DNA from: CAYOBW01 sp964402115
GTDB taxonomy: Bacteria; Verrucomicrobiota; Kiritimatiellia; UBA8416; CAYOBW01
NCBI GenBank assembly: GCA_964402115.1
Contig: CAYOBW010000348.1
Location: 1 to 6,958 of the forward strand
Length of the DNA: 6,958 nt
Reading direction: 5' to 3'
Part shown: positions 1 to 5,495 of the stretch, in pieces
Layout of the letters: every line of letters starts with the position of its first letter
How positions within the stretch are numbered: the stretch's first letter is position 1
The notes under the pieces: generated by a model
The model's input: the letters and a program-made list of their open reading frames with translations, nothing else
The model's database searches: none
What the model was told of the DNA's origin: nothing
Made by a program: the position numbers and the translations under genes

Positions 1-259
1 AGCCGCCGTGCCGGGGGCTCTTTCGGATGCGGGATGTGGCGCGCGGTGAACGGGCCGAAGCCCGTTCCACGTAGAACGGCCTTCAGGCCGTTCCTCGACG
101 GGGCTGCCTCGTCTGGCCGGGGGAGGCGTAGGTGCGGGGGAAGATGGGTATGGCGTAACAAGGAGTGAGATGCATCGAGAATCGTCTGGGTGATTTGTGG
201 TTGCGGACGCACGCCGTTCGGGACCCCAATCCCGACCCTCCCAGCCCGCACTTTCGCCT
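1..259. other. Intergenic region downstream of the rlmB-like gene
   Basis: No convincing gene is visible here on either strand. The stretch holds the two perfect hairpins described at 48-93. It also has a short imperfect-context stem at 218-235 (TCGGGA / TCCCGA, 6-nt loop), 24 nt past the rlmB stop codon, with no T-run, so it is a poor terminator candidate. A Shine-Dalgarno-like AAGGAG at 160-165 precedes an ATG at 170 that opens only a seven-codon frame ending in TGA at 191-193. I do not call it a gene. Confidence 0.6.
48..93. repeat. Tandem REP-like hairpin pair
   Basis: Two perfect hairpins lie side by side. The first (48-67) has 8-bp arms GAACGGGC / GCCCGTTC around the tetraloop CGAA. 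The second (74-93) has 8-bp arms GAACGGCC / GGCCGTTC around TTCA. A 6-nt spacer, CACGTA, separates them. The inner GTTC and GAAC flanking the spacer are also complementary, so alternative pairings exist. No T-run follows either stem, which argues against a simple intrinsic terminator. The same design of two GC-rich short-loop stems with a 6-nt ACGT-type spacer recurs at the right end of the window. This suggests a dispersed REP/BIME-like intergenic family. Confidence 0.7.
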
Positions 260-1024
260 CTACCGCTTCGCCTTGCCGGAGCCCTTCACGCGCTGGCGGC
301 GGATTTCGAACAGGGCGATGGCGCCGGCGATGGCGGCGTTGAGCGAGCCAACGCGGCCGAACTGCGGCACGCGCAGGAGCACGTCGCAGTGTTCGCGCAC
401 GAGGCGGCCCAGCCCCTGGCCCTCGCTCCCGACGACCAGGCCCAGCGGCCCCGTGAGGTCGGCGTCGGCATAGGGCGTGGCTTCGTCGAGCGCCTCCAGC
501 CCGTGGATCCACAGGCCCGCTTCCTTGAGCGTCTCCATCGTGCGCACGAGGTTCGTGACCAGCGCCACGCGGGTGTGCTCCGCGGCGCCGGCCGAGGCGC
601 GGGCCGCGGCCGGCGTGACGAGCGCGGCCCGGTCCTTGGGAATCGCCACGCCATGCACGCCGGCAGCCTCGGCGGTGCGCAGCAGCGAGCCGAGATTCTG
701 CGGGTCCTGGATGTGGTCGAGCAGCAGGATCAGCGGCGCTTCGCCCGCATCCGTCGCGGCCTTGAGAAGGTCCTCCAGCGGCACGTACGGGTAGGCCGAA
801 ACGCGCGCCGCAACCCCCTGGTGGTGCCCGCCGTCGGTCAGCGTGTCCAGGGCCTGGAGCGTCGTGGAAGCGACCGGGACGCCCGCCTGCCCGGCCAGAC
901 GCCGGATCTCCGCGAGCGTGTCGGAAGCCTTCTCGGTGGCGTGGATGAGCAGGTCCGACATGCGGCGGCGCCCGGCTCGCAGCGCTTCGCAGACGGGTTG
1001 ACGGCCGTACAGGATTTCACTCAC
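260..1024 (-). CDS. rlmB: RlmB-like SpoU-family 23S rRNA 2'-O-ribose methyltransferase
   Basis: The 254-aa protein is a SPOUT-class (TrmH/SpoU) AdoMet-dependent methyltransferase. E. coli RlmB methylates the 2'-O of G2251 in the 23S rRNA P-loop. An N-terminal substrate-binding domain (about residues 4-76, ending near HHQGVAARVS) precedes the knotted catalytic domain (about 97-240). Motif 1 is DPQNLGSLLRTAE, with N110 and the catalytic-type R116. Motif 2 is GSEGQGL at 199-205, and motif 3 is SLNAAIA at 227-233. The length matches bacterial RlmB (about 245-255 aa). The frame is open further upstream to 1174, but a GTG at 1024 with AGGAGG 9 nt ahead gives the canonical SEILYGRQPV start. It overlaps the 3' end of rsmE by 8 nt, implying coupled translation. 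The exact target nucleotide is inferred from the family; another TrmH/SpoU target is possible. The stop is TAG. Confidence 0.9.
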   Translation of the reverse strand: MSEILYGRQPVCEALRAGRRRMSDLLIHATEKASDTLAEIRRLAGQAGVPVASTTLQALDTLTDGGHHQGVAARVSAYPYVPLEDLLKAATDAGEAPLILLLDHIQDPQNLGSLLRTAEAAGVHGVAIPKDRAALVTPAAARASAGAAEHTRVALVTNLVRTMETLKEAGLWIHGLEALDEATPYADADLTGPLGLVVGSEGQGLGRLVREHCDVLLRVPQFGRVGSLNAAIAGAIALFEIRRQRVKGSGKAKR

Positions 1025-1790
1025 GGTGGGATTCCTCCTCGTTGCGCGGCGCGCTGCCATCGAGCAGGGCGCCGGCGATGGCCACCAGCGCCACGCAGGC
1101 AATGTCGGCCCGCAGCACCCGCCACGAAAGCCCGACGGCCTGGAAGCCGTGGCCGGCCAGCAGCGCCAGTTCATATTCGGTCCAGCCGCCCTCCGGCCCC
1201 ACGGCGAGCAGCCAGCGTTCGCCGGGCCGCGGCTGCTGCCGGGCCAGCGGTGTCGCGGCCCGGGGATGCGCCACCAGCCGGCGCGTGCCCTCCGGCGGGA
1301 AACAGGCGTCCAGCTCGTCTTCGATGAAGGGCTTCAGCCGCTTGCGCACGAGGACGTCGGGCAGGTGCGTGTCGCCCGACTGCTCGAGCCCCTCGCTGAG
1401 CAGCGCCCGCACGGTCTCCGGCGCCAGCCAGTGGGTGTCGAAGTACTGACGCTCGACCTTCTCGGCGTTGGTCAGCACGATGCGCCCGACGCCCAGCGAG
1501 GCCAGCGCGGGCCAGAGCCGCCGCAGCACCTTGGGCCGCGGCACGGCCAGCAGCACGTCCACGCGCGGCCGCTCCGGCGGGCGCGCCTCCCAGCGGCATG
1601 CCAGCGTGACCCGCTCACCCTCCAGCGCTTCCACCGTGGCCATGCCGACAGGGCCGTTCAGCAGGCCGACGCGCACGACCTGGCCCGGCGTGACGCCCAG
1701 CACTTTTCGCAAATGCACGGCCCGCCGGTCGACCAGGCAGGCCCGGCCGCCGGCGTCCACTTCGAGCGGCTGCAGGAGGATGCGGTTCAC
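1017..1790 (-). CDS. rsmE: 16S rRNA (uracil(1498)-N(3))-methyltransferase RsmE
   Basis: The 257-aa protein matches the RsmE family, which methylates N3 of U1498 in helix 44 of 16S rRNA in assembled 30S subunits using AdoMet. An N-terminal PUA-like RNA-binding region (about 1-70, with HLRKVLGVTPGQVVRV) is followed by a SPOUT domain. Family signatures are the AdoMet-site loop GPEGGWTEYEL (198-208) and the C-terminal LSWRVLRADIACV (221-233), matching the usual LG-RILR-ETA pattern with a slight variation (SW for G/P). The length is slightly above the usual 240-250 aa because of an acidic tail (NEEESHRE). The start is a GTG in the same frame as the upstream DUF4404-like gene, only 6 nt past its TGA. 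It has no clear Shine-Dalgarno sequence, so it probably relies on termination-reinitiation. The TGA stop overlaps the GTG of the rlmB-like gene. Confidence 0.93.
   Translation of the reverse strand: MNRILLQPLEVDAGGRACLVDRRAVHLRKVLGVTPGQVVRVGLLNGPVGMATVEALEGERVTLACRWEARPPERPRVDVLLAVPRPKVLRRLWPALASLGVGRIVLTNAEKVERQYFDTHWLAPETVRALLSEGLEQSGDTHLPDVLVRKRLKPFIEDELDACFPPEGTRRLVAHPRAATPLARQQPRPGERWLLAVGPEGGWTEYELALLAGHGFQAVGLSWRVLRADIACVALVAIAGALLDGSAPRNEEESHRE
1034..1039 (-). promoter_or_regulatory. Shine-Dalgarno site setting the rlmB start
   Basis: AGGAGG on the minus strand lies 9 nt upstream of the GTG at 1024 and inside the end of rsmE. It decides the start: the ATG at 1174 would add 50 residues that lie antiparallel-shadowed within rsmE and have no family counterpart. 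Confidence 0.7.
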
Positions 1791-1796
1791 GCGTGC

Positions 1797-2129
1797 TCAG
1801 ACACCGATGTTCGCGAGCATGGTGGCGATGGCATTCGCCACCTGCGCGAGCCGCGGGTGGGAGGCCTCGAACTCCTCGACGGAGGAGTCCACGCCCTGCA
1901 AGGAGAGGGTCAGCAGGCGTTCGTTCCGCGTGGCGCGCGTGGCTTCGTACGTGGAGACGTCGATGAAGCCCGCGACGCTGGCGGCCTGTTCCTGCTGGGC
2001 CGGCGGCAGCGTGTCCAATTCCCGGCGCAATTCACGCACGAGCGCGAGCAGTTCGGCGCGCTTCTCCTCCGGCAGGGCGGCCGCCTGCTTCAGCCGTTCC
2101 TCGATCTTCGCAACTGTTCCCTGGATCAT
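1797..2129 (-). CDS. DUF4404-like small protein
   Basis: A 110-aa soluble protein with no signal peptide or membrane segment. Residues 5-45 are charged and helical with heptad character (KIEERLKQAAALPEEKRAEL), so a coiled coil is likely. The C-terminal block FEASHPRLA (87-95) followed by IATMLANIGV (101-110) resembles the conserved end of the DUF4404 family, small proteins of unknown function. The ATG at 2129 is chosen because GAGAGGAG precedes it by a few bases; the frame stays open to 2297 but would overlap the traB-like gene. Function is unknown. Its place directly before rsmE suggests it is transcribed with the rRNA methyltransferases, which hints at, but does not show, a ribosome link. 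Confidence 0.8.
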   Translation of the reverse strand: MIQGTVAKIEERLKQAAALPEEKRAELLALVRELRRELDTLPPAQQEQAASVAGFIDVSTYEATRATRNERLLTLSLQGVDSSVEEFEASHPRLAQVANAIATMLANIGV

Positions 2130-2154
2130 GCTGTGCTCCTCTCTGTGCGTGCGG

Positions 2155-2175
2155 CGTGCGGCCGTCGGCCGCGCG
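2155..2175. repeat. GC-rich hairpin in the traB-like / DUF4404-like gap
   Basis: Perfect 6-bp arms GCGGCC / GGCCGC flank a 3-nt loop at 2158-2172. Pairing extends by two more outer G-C pairs past one weak pair. It starts a few bases after the traB-like stop on the minus strand. There is no T-run, so it is a weak terminator at best. It might instead be an mRNA-stabilising stem or a degenerate member of the window's REP-like hairpins. Confidence 0.4.
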
Positions 2176-2178
2176 GTG

Positions 2179-3084
2179 TTACGGCTTGGTCGCGGGGGCG
2201 GCGCCCGCCTTGGCCACCTGGCGCACCGTGCAGGTCCGGCGGAGTTGGCTGACGATGCCCTGCTCGCCGGCAAGGTGCGCGCTGCCCACGATGACAAAGT
2301 ACGTCTTGTCCGTCTTCAGGAAGTCGCGCACCTTGGCGGTCATCGCCGTGTTCCGGTCCTCGAGCAGGGCCTTGTGCACGGGCTTCAGGGCCGGGTCTTC
2401 CAGCTGCTGGTCCTCCATGAGCCGGTTCAGCGCAGCCGCGTCCCCGCTCTTCCAGGCGGCCACCATGCTGGTGAGGAACTTCTCCGCTTCCGGCAGCTGC
2501 TTGAGGGTTTCGACCAGGATCAGCTCCTGTACGTTGGTGGCGAAGCCCGAGAGCAGGTTGAGTTGCGACTCGACGGTCTCCAGTTCGCGAATCTCCATCT
2601 TCGAGCCGGCCTTGTCGCAGAAATACTTGTCCAGCCCGTGTTCCGGGGAGTAGCCGTGGTCCATGTAGGCGCGCATGGCCAGCGTCATGCCGAGCATCCA
2701 CGGCCGCAGGTTCTGGACCTGCGCCGGGGCGATCTGCTTGGCCGCCAGGTGGGCGTTGAGGAGCGCCCGCGTCTCGGGCTTGAGGACGCTGTCCAGCGTC
2801 TGGCCCTCTTCGAAGATGCCGCGCTGCAGAGTGAGCATGGCGGCGCGCCGCTCGTTCTCGGGCGTGAGGTTGACCTCGACGACGAGCGTCTGCGACTGCT
2901 TGAACGCGCGCTCGATCGCGGGATCGAGGGGGTAGAGGTCCGGCTTGGCGACGTGCATCGAGCCGAGCAGGTAAACCGTGGCGGTTGCGCTGCGCGCCTC
3001 CCAGAGGAAGCAGTTCTCGACGGCCGGGCTGGCGGCGGGGAGCAGCAGGCCGAGGAGGGCGAGGCGGACCAGTCGGGTGGTCAT
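2179..3084 (-). CDS. TraB/GumN-family (TIKI-related) putative exported metallohydrolase
   Basis: The 301-aa protein starts with a signal peptide: MTTR, then a hydrophobic stretch at about 5-16, with likely cleavage near residues 18-22. The mature part is a TraB/GumN domain spanning about 26-286. The N-terminal hallmark is YLLGSMHV, a GxxH motif at 41-44 that here reads GSMH. An acidic strand, VVEVN (68-72), follows. The block GLDKYF (150-155) is the family's central signature, and VGSAHLAGEQG near the C-terminus gives the second GxxH (267-270). Two GxxH motifs with conserved acidic residues are the proposed metal-binding set of this superfamily. It includes animal TIKI Wnt-inactivating proteases, enterococcal TraB/PrgY and Xanthomonas GumN. 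The start ATG overlaps the upstream gene's TGA as ATGA and has GGAGG about 8 nt ahead. The substrate is unknown; periplasmic or membrane-surface location is predicted. Confidence 0.85.
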   Translation of the reverse strand: MTTRLVRLALLGLLLPAASPAVENCFLWEARSATATVYLLGSMHVAKPDLYPLDPAIERAFKQSQTLVVEVNLTPENERRAAMLTLQRGIFEEGQTLDSVLKPETRALLNAHLAAKQIAPAQVQNLRPWMLGMTLAMRAYMDHGYSPEHGLDKYFCDKAGSKMEIRELETVESQLNLLSGFATNVQELILVETLKQLPEAEKFLTSMVAAWKSGDAAALNRLMEDQQLEDPALKPVHKALLEDRNTAMTAKVRDFLKTDKTYFVIVGSAHLAGEQGIVSQLRRTCTVRQVAKAGAAPATKP

Positions 3085-3761
3085 GGCGGGGTTCCTCCCA
3101 TGGCAAGGGCATTCGTCGGGGCCGCCGGTGCGGGCGCCTCGGCGGCCTTGACGGATACGTGTATGTGCGGCGCGACCTTGGCGCCGACTTCGTAGTAAAC
3201 CCAGTCGAAGCCCGCCACCCAGCACAGGCGTGCCAGGCGTTCGTAGCCAAGCTGGTCGCAGGTGAGGTCGAGGGCGCGTCCCTCCTGGTGCAGGGACTGG
3301 GTGCTGTGCACGCCGTGCGGCCGGTAGGCGTCGTGGATCTCGAGCGTGCCGCCCTCGGCGGCGACGAGCTCGATCACGCGCCGCAGCGGCTCGACGATCT
3401 GGCGGTGAATGCTGTGGTCGCATTCGTTGTCCCACTTGTCATGCTCGCTTTCCCACCAGACGCGCGGGTCAGTCACGTACACGAGATCGCGGCCGGGGGA
3501 GAAGCGGTTCGGGTCGGTGGCGCCGGAGACGTTGGGCTCGTTCTGGCGCTGGAGATGCGTGTCGCGCGGGAAACGCTCTGGTTCGGGGCGGACACGGCAG
3601 GCGGCGAGCCGGACGCTGCTGGCAGGCGCCCTCGCGCAGGCCGCGCGGGCCTGCCGCGCCGCCTGTAATTCGTTGGTGACCATGCCGGCAAAGAACGCCG
3701 TCACGACCATCGCGACGGTCGCGGCCAGCCACCATACCCGTATGCGCATCACGTTTTCCAT
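3081..3761 (-). CDS. Hedgehog-N/M15-like zinc peptidase-fold protein, membrane-anchored or secreted
   Basis: The 226-aa protein has an N-terminal hydrophobic segment (about 10-28, WWLAATVAMVVTAFFAG) with basic residues before it, so it is a signal anchor or signal peptide. An Ala/Arg-rich linker (about 33-65) leads to a catalytic-like domain (about 74-206). The domain closely resembles the animal Hedgehog signalling domain and related D-Ala-D-Ala peptidases: SLHQEGRALD (156-165), YERLARL (173-179), GFDWVYYE (184-191) and HIHVSVKA (199-206). Against Sonic Hedgehog, the zinc ligands map to H158, D165 and H201, and the extra active-site residues to H152 and E191, all present. The loop between E191 and the last His is 4 residues longer. 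The tail after 206 is Ala/Pro-rich. The expected role is peptidoglycan D,D-peptidase or another zinc hydrolase in the envelope. The start is ATG at 3761 (M5 at 3749 is an alternative); neither has a good Shine-Dalgarno sequence. Its TGA overlaps the traB-like ATG. Confidence 0.85.
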   Translation of the reverse strand: MENVMRIRVWWLAATVAMVVTAFFAGMVTNELQAARQARAACARAPASSVRLAACRVRPEPERFPRDTHLQRQNEPNVSGATDPNRFSPGRDLVYVTDPRVWWESEHDKWDNECDHSIHRQIVEPLRRVIELVAAEGGTLEIHDAYRPHGVHSTQSLHQEGRALDLTCDQLGYERLARLCWVAGFDWVYYEVGAKVAPHIHVSVKAAEAPAPAAPTNALAMGGTPP

Positions 3762-3769
3762 GCGGCGGC

Positions 3770-3798
3770 AATGTGACAGAAACCGGCGGGCATGTCAA
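3770..3798 (-). promoter_or_regulatory. Weak candidate promoter for the hedgehog-like gene
   Basis: In the 47-nt gap after the CBM9-like gene, the minus strand has a perfect -35 hexamer TTGACA (3793-3798), a 17-nt spacer and a poor -10, CACATT (3770-3775). If used, transcription would begin only 2-3 nt before the ATG at 3761, giving an almost leaderless mRNA; starting at M5 would give a short leader. The -10 is weak, so this is tentative. Confidence 0.25.
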
Positions 3799-3808
3799 AG
3801 GGGGGCGG

Positions 3809-4495
3809 TCACGCCTCGCAGCGCAGCGTGCCGAACTCGTCCGGGACGTGGAAATTGAGCCGGCTGACCGGCGCCCAGGAGGCCCAGTGCGGGTGCGAGG
3901 TTTTGTCGCCGCACTTGTAGAAGTTGCCGGTCCAGATCTGTCCGCCCAGCGGCGCAACCTGGCCGTGGTACGGCTCGAACACGAGGGCGGGGATGCGGAA
4001 GGCCAGCGTCCAGGTCAGCGGCTCGGACAGCTCCGGCTCCGTCAGGCCGGGCCGCGTCGTATGCCGGCCGACCTGCGCGCCGAGGAGGCCGGGCAGCATC
4101 TGGAAACGCTTGAAGCCGCCTGGTACGCGGGTCGGGTCCTCGATGAACGAGCTCAGCAGCGCCCCGCCGCAGTTGAACTCGAAGTTGAAGTAGCCGCCCG
4201 TGCCGCGCGGGCGCAGGAAGCACTCGACGCAGCTGTCCTCGTAGACGGGGCCGTTGAACGCGCGGGTGACGCACCGCACGAAGCGGTCTGCAACGCGGAA
4301 CTGGCCGTAGAAGGCCGTGTCGTCGTGCAGGAGGCGCGCCTCGACGACGGGCTGGTGGTCGGGCGCCCCCTCGGGGCGGAAGTGGGCGACGCGGACGGTT
4401 ACCGCCGCCTGCCAGGCGGGGTGGTCCCAGCCGCCGTCGAGCGGGGGCGGCGCGGTGCGCCTGACAAGGTAGTCGCAGGGTGTGGCGTTGGACAT
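3809..4495 (-). CDS. CBM9-like carbohydrate-binding family protein
   Basis: A 228-aa protein made of a single family-9-like carbohydrate-binding domain. Family features in order are an N-terminal DGGWDHPAWQ (20-29), FNGPVYEDSCVECFLRP (80-96), the aromatic/acidic core strand YFNFEFNC (102-109), and the C-terminal GDKTSHPHWASWAPV (196-210) followed by FHVPDEFGTLRCE. Such domains bind sugars through aromatic residues and are common in Bacteroidetes and PVC bacteria, often beside glycoside hydrolases. No signal peptide is visible: the N-terminus MSNATPCDYLVRRT is polar. It therefore looks cytoplasmic, which is odd for a carbohydrate-binding module, and no catalytic domain is attached. The ATG at 4495 has CGGAGG close upstream. 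It follows pyrF by 15 nt, so it is probably co-transcribed with it. Ligand and role are unknown. Confidence 0.8.
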   Translation of the reverse strand: MSNATPCDYLVRRTAPPPLDGGWDHPAWQAAVTVRVAHFRPEGAPDHQPVVEARLLHDDTAFYGQFRVADRFVRCVTRAFNGPVYEDSCVECFLRPRGTGGYFNFEFNCGGALLSSFIEDPTRVPGGFKRFQMLPGLLGAQVGRHTTRPGLTEPELSEPLTWTLAFRIPALVFEPYHGQVAPLGGQIWTGNFYKCGDKTSHPHWASWAPVSRLNFHVPDEFGTLRCEA

Positions 4496-4510
4496 GGCGG
4501 CCTCCGGGGT

Positions 4511-5209
4511 TCAGGGGTTGCCCATCTGGCGCAGCACCTCGCGCGCCGCGGCGGCGGGGTCGGCTGCTTCGAGAATCGGGCGGCCGACGACGAGAAACGA
4601 GGAGCCGTCGCGGACGGCATCGCCCGGCGTCGCCACCCGCTTCTGGTCGCCGACAGCCGCGCCGGCGGGGCGTACGCCGGGCGTGACGAGCAGGGGCCCC
4701 GGGCCCAGGCACCGGCGGAGGGCGGCAACCTCGAGGGGGGAGCAGACCAGCCCGTCGATGCCGCAGGCGACGGCCAGCTCGGCCAGGGCCAGCGTGTGCT
4801 CGGCCAGGGGCCGGACCACGCCGACGTCGGCGAGATCGCCCTGGTTCAGGCTCGTGAGCGTGGTCACTGCCACGATCCGCGGGCGGGCGGCGCCGGCCTC
4901 GCGGGCGGCTTCGGCCGCGGCCTGCAGCATGGCGCGGCCGCCGGCGGCGTGGACCGTCAGCAGGCCGACGCCGTGCCGGGCCGCGCAGGTCACGGCATTG
5001 GCCACGGTGCGGGGAATGTCGTGGAACTTCAGGTCCAGGAAGATGCGCTTGCCGCGCGCCTGCAGGGGACGCAGCGCCTCGGGCCCGGCCGCCGTAAAGA
5101 GCTCCATGCCCACCTTGTACCAGGCGACCTCCGGGGGCAGGCCGTCCACGATGCCGGGAATCGCGTCGGCCCCGGGCACATCCAACGCCACGATCAGTTC
5201 TGCTGCCAT
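4511..5209 (-). CDS. pyrF: Orotidine 5'-phosphate decarboxylase (group 1)
   Basis: The 232-aa cytoplasmic enzyme converts OMP to UMP, the last step of de novo pyrimidine synthesis. It is a TIM-barrel of normal length for group 1 (about 230-245 aa). Visible elements are D10 in LIVALDVP, K32 in YKVG, and the catalytic D-x-K-x-x-D set in FLDLKFHDIPRTV (D59, K61, D64). The phosphate-binding loops are TPGVRP (176-181), GDQKRVATPGDA (187-198) and VVGRPI (207-212). The frame is open up to an ATG at 5233, but GGAGG at 5215-5219 sits 5 nt before the ATG at 5209, and the family normally begins just before the first strand (LIVALD). It leads the minus-strand cluster, and the next gene starts 15 nt after its stop. 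Confidence 0.96.
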   Translation of the reverse strand: MAAELIVALDVPGADAIPGIVDGLPPEVAWYKVGMELFTAAGPEALRPLQARGKRIFLDLKFHDIPRTVANAVTCAARHGVGLLTVHAAGGRAMLQAAAEAAREAGAARPRIVAVTTLTSLNQGDLADVGVVRPLAEHTLALAELAVACGIDGLVCSPLEVAALRRCLGPGPLLVTPGVRPAGAAVGDQKRVATPGDAVRDGSSFLVVGRPILEAADPAAAAREVLRQMGNP

Positions 5210-5214
5210 GTCAT

Positions 5215-5219
5215 CCTCC
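5215..5219 (-). promoter_or_regulatory. Shine-Dalgarno site setting the pyrF start
   Basis: GGAGG on the minus strand is 5 nt before the ATG at 5209. It lies inside the alternative longer reading frame from 5233, which has no comparable site, so the shorter 232-aa product is preferred. Confidence 0.65.
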
Positions 5220-5250
5220 ACGCGGCGGCCCATTCCGCCGGACGCCCCCC

Positions 5251-5279
5251 ATGATCCGGAGCCCGCGGCCGGAATGCAA
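5251..5279 (-). promoter_or_regulatory. Candidate pyrF promoter
   Basis: On the minus strand, TTGCAT (5274-5279, 3 of 6 matches to TTGACA) and GATCAT (5251-5256, 4 of 6 matches to TATAAT) are 17 nt apart. A start near 5244 would give a leader of about 35 nt carrying the GGAGG site. The match is modest and based on the sigma-70 consensus only. Confidence 0.3.
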
Positions 5280-5292
5280 TCGGAATTGTGGG

Positions 5293-5364
5293 TAACGGCG
5301 GGGACCGCCGTCTCCGTGCCCCGTCATCTGCCCCCGCGCTGGAGACGGCCGTCCCCGGCCGTTA
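5293..5364. repeat. Large inverted repeat made of two hairpins between pyrF and the rsmB-like gene
   Basis: The left arm (5293-5315) and right arm (5341-5364) are near-perfect reverse complements of 23 and 24 nt, separated by 25 nt. Each arm is also its own hairpin. The left has ACGGCGG / CCGCCGT around GGA (5295-5311), and the right has ACGGCCG / CGGCCGT around TCCC (5345-5362). The unit therefore looks like two REP-type hairpins in opposite orientation. It lies in a divergent promoter region (5210-5495), where terminators would not be expected, and no T-run is present. Confidence 0.75.
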
Positions 5365-5495
5365 TGTGCAAGGGAAGCCCCCTGTGCTGCGGCGGCATTG
5401 CAGTTCGCGCTTGTTGAGGGCTCGCTCCGCAGGATAGGCTTCACGCATGGCTGATGCGCGTGCGCGCGTCTCGGCTAGAAAGGGTTTTATCCACC

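Noticed and set aside
155..165. GTAACAAGG, resembling the 3' end of 16S rRNA
   Set aside because: The match is about ten bases, with no flanking rRNA sequence or continuing helix 45 pattern.
170..193. Seven-codon frame with a strong AAGGAG site ahead (possible leader peptide)
   Set aside because: No regulated gene follows on the plus strand and no attenuator structure is visible. A good ribosome-site match in a purine-rich tract can arise by chance.
218..235. Possible intrinsic terminator for the rlmB-like gene
   Set aside because: The stem is only 6 bp (TCGGGA / TCCCGA) with no T-run on the minus strand, so it is too weak to call.
1468..3195. Long plus-strand open frame of 575 codons opposite rsmE, the DUF4404-like and the traB-like genes
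   Set aside because: It spans several well-supported minus-strand genes and their gaps and has low-complexity Arg/Ala/Ser/Gly-rich composition with no recognisable motif. High GC content makes such antisense frames common.
3773..5254. Plus-strand open frame of 493 codons opposite the CBM9-like gene and pyrF
   Set aside because: It is antisense to two genes with clear family motifs, and its product is Gly/Ala/Arg/Val-rich with no domain. It is a GC-driven shadow.
5411..5440. Possible plus-strand promoter for the rsmB-like gene (TTGTTG, 18 nt, TAGGCT)
   Set aside because: Each hexamer matches the consensus at only three of six positions, and several equally poor alternatives exist nearby.
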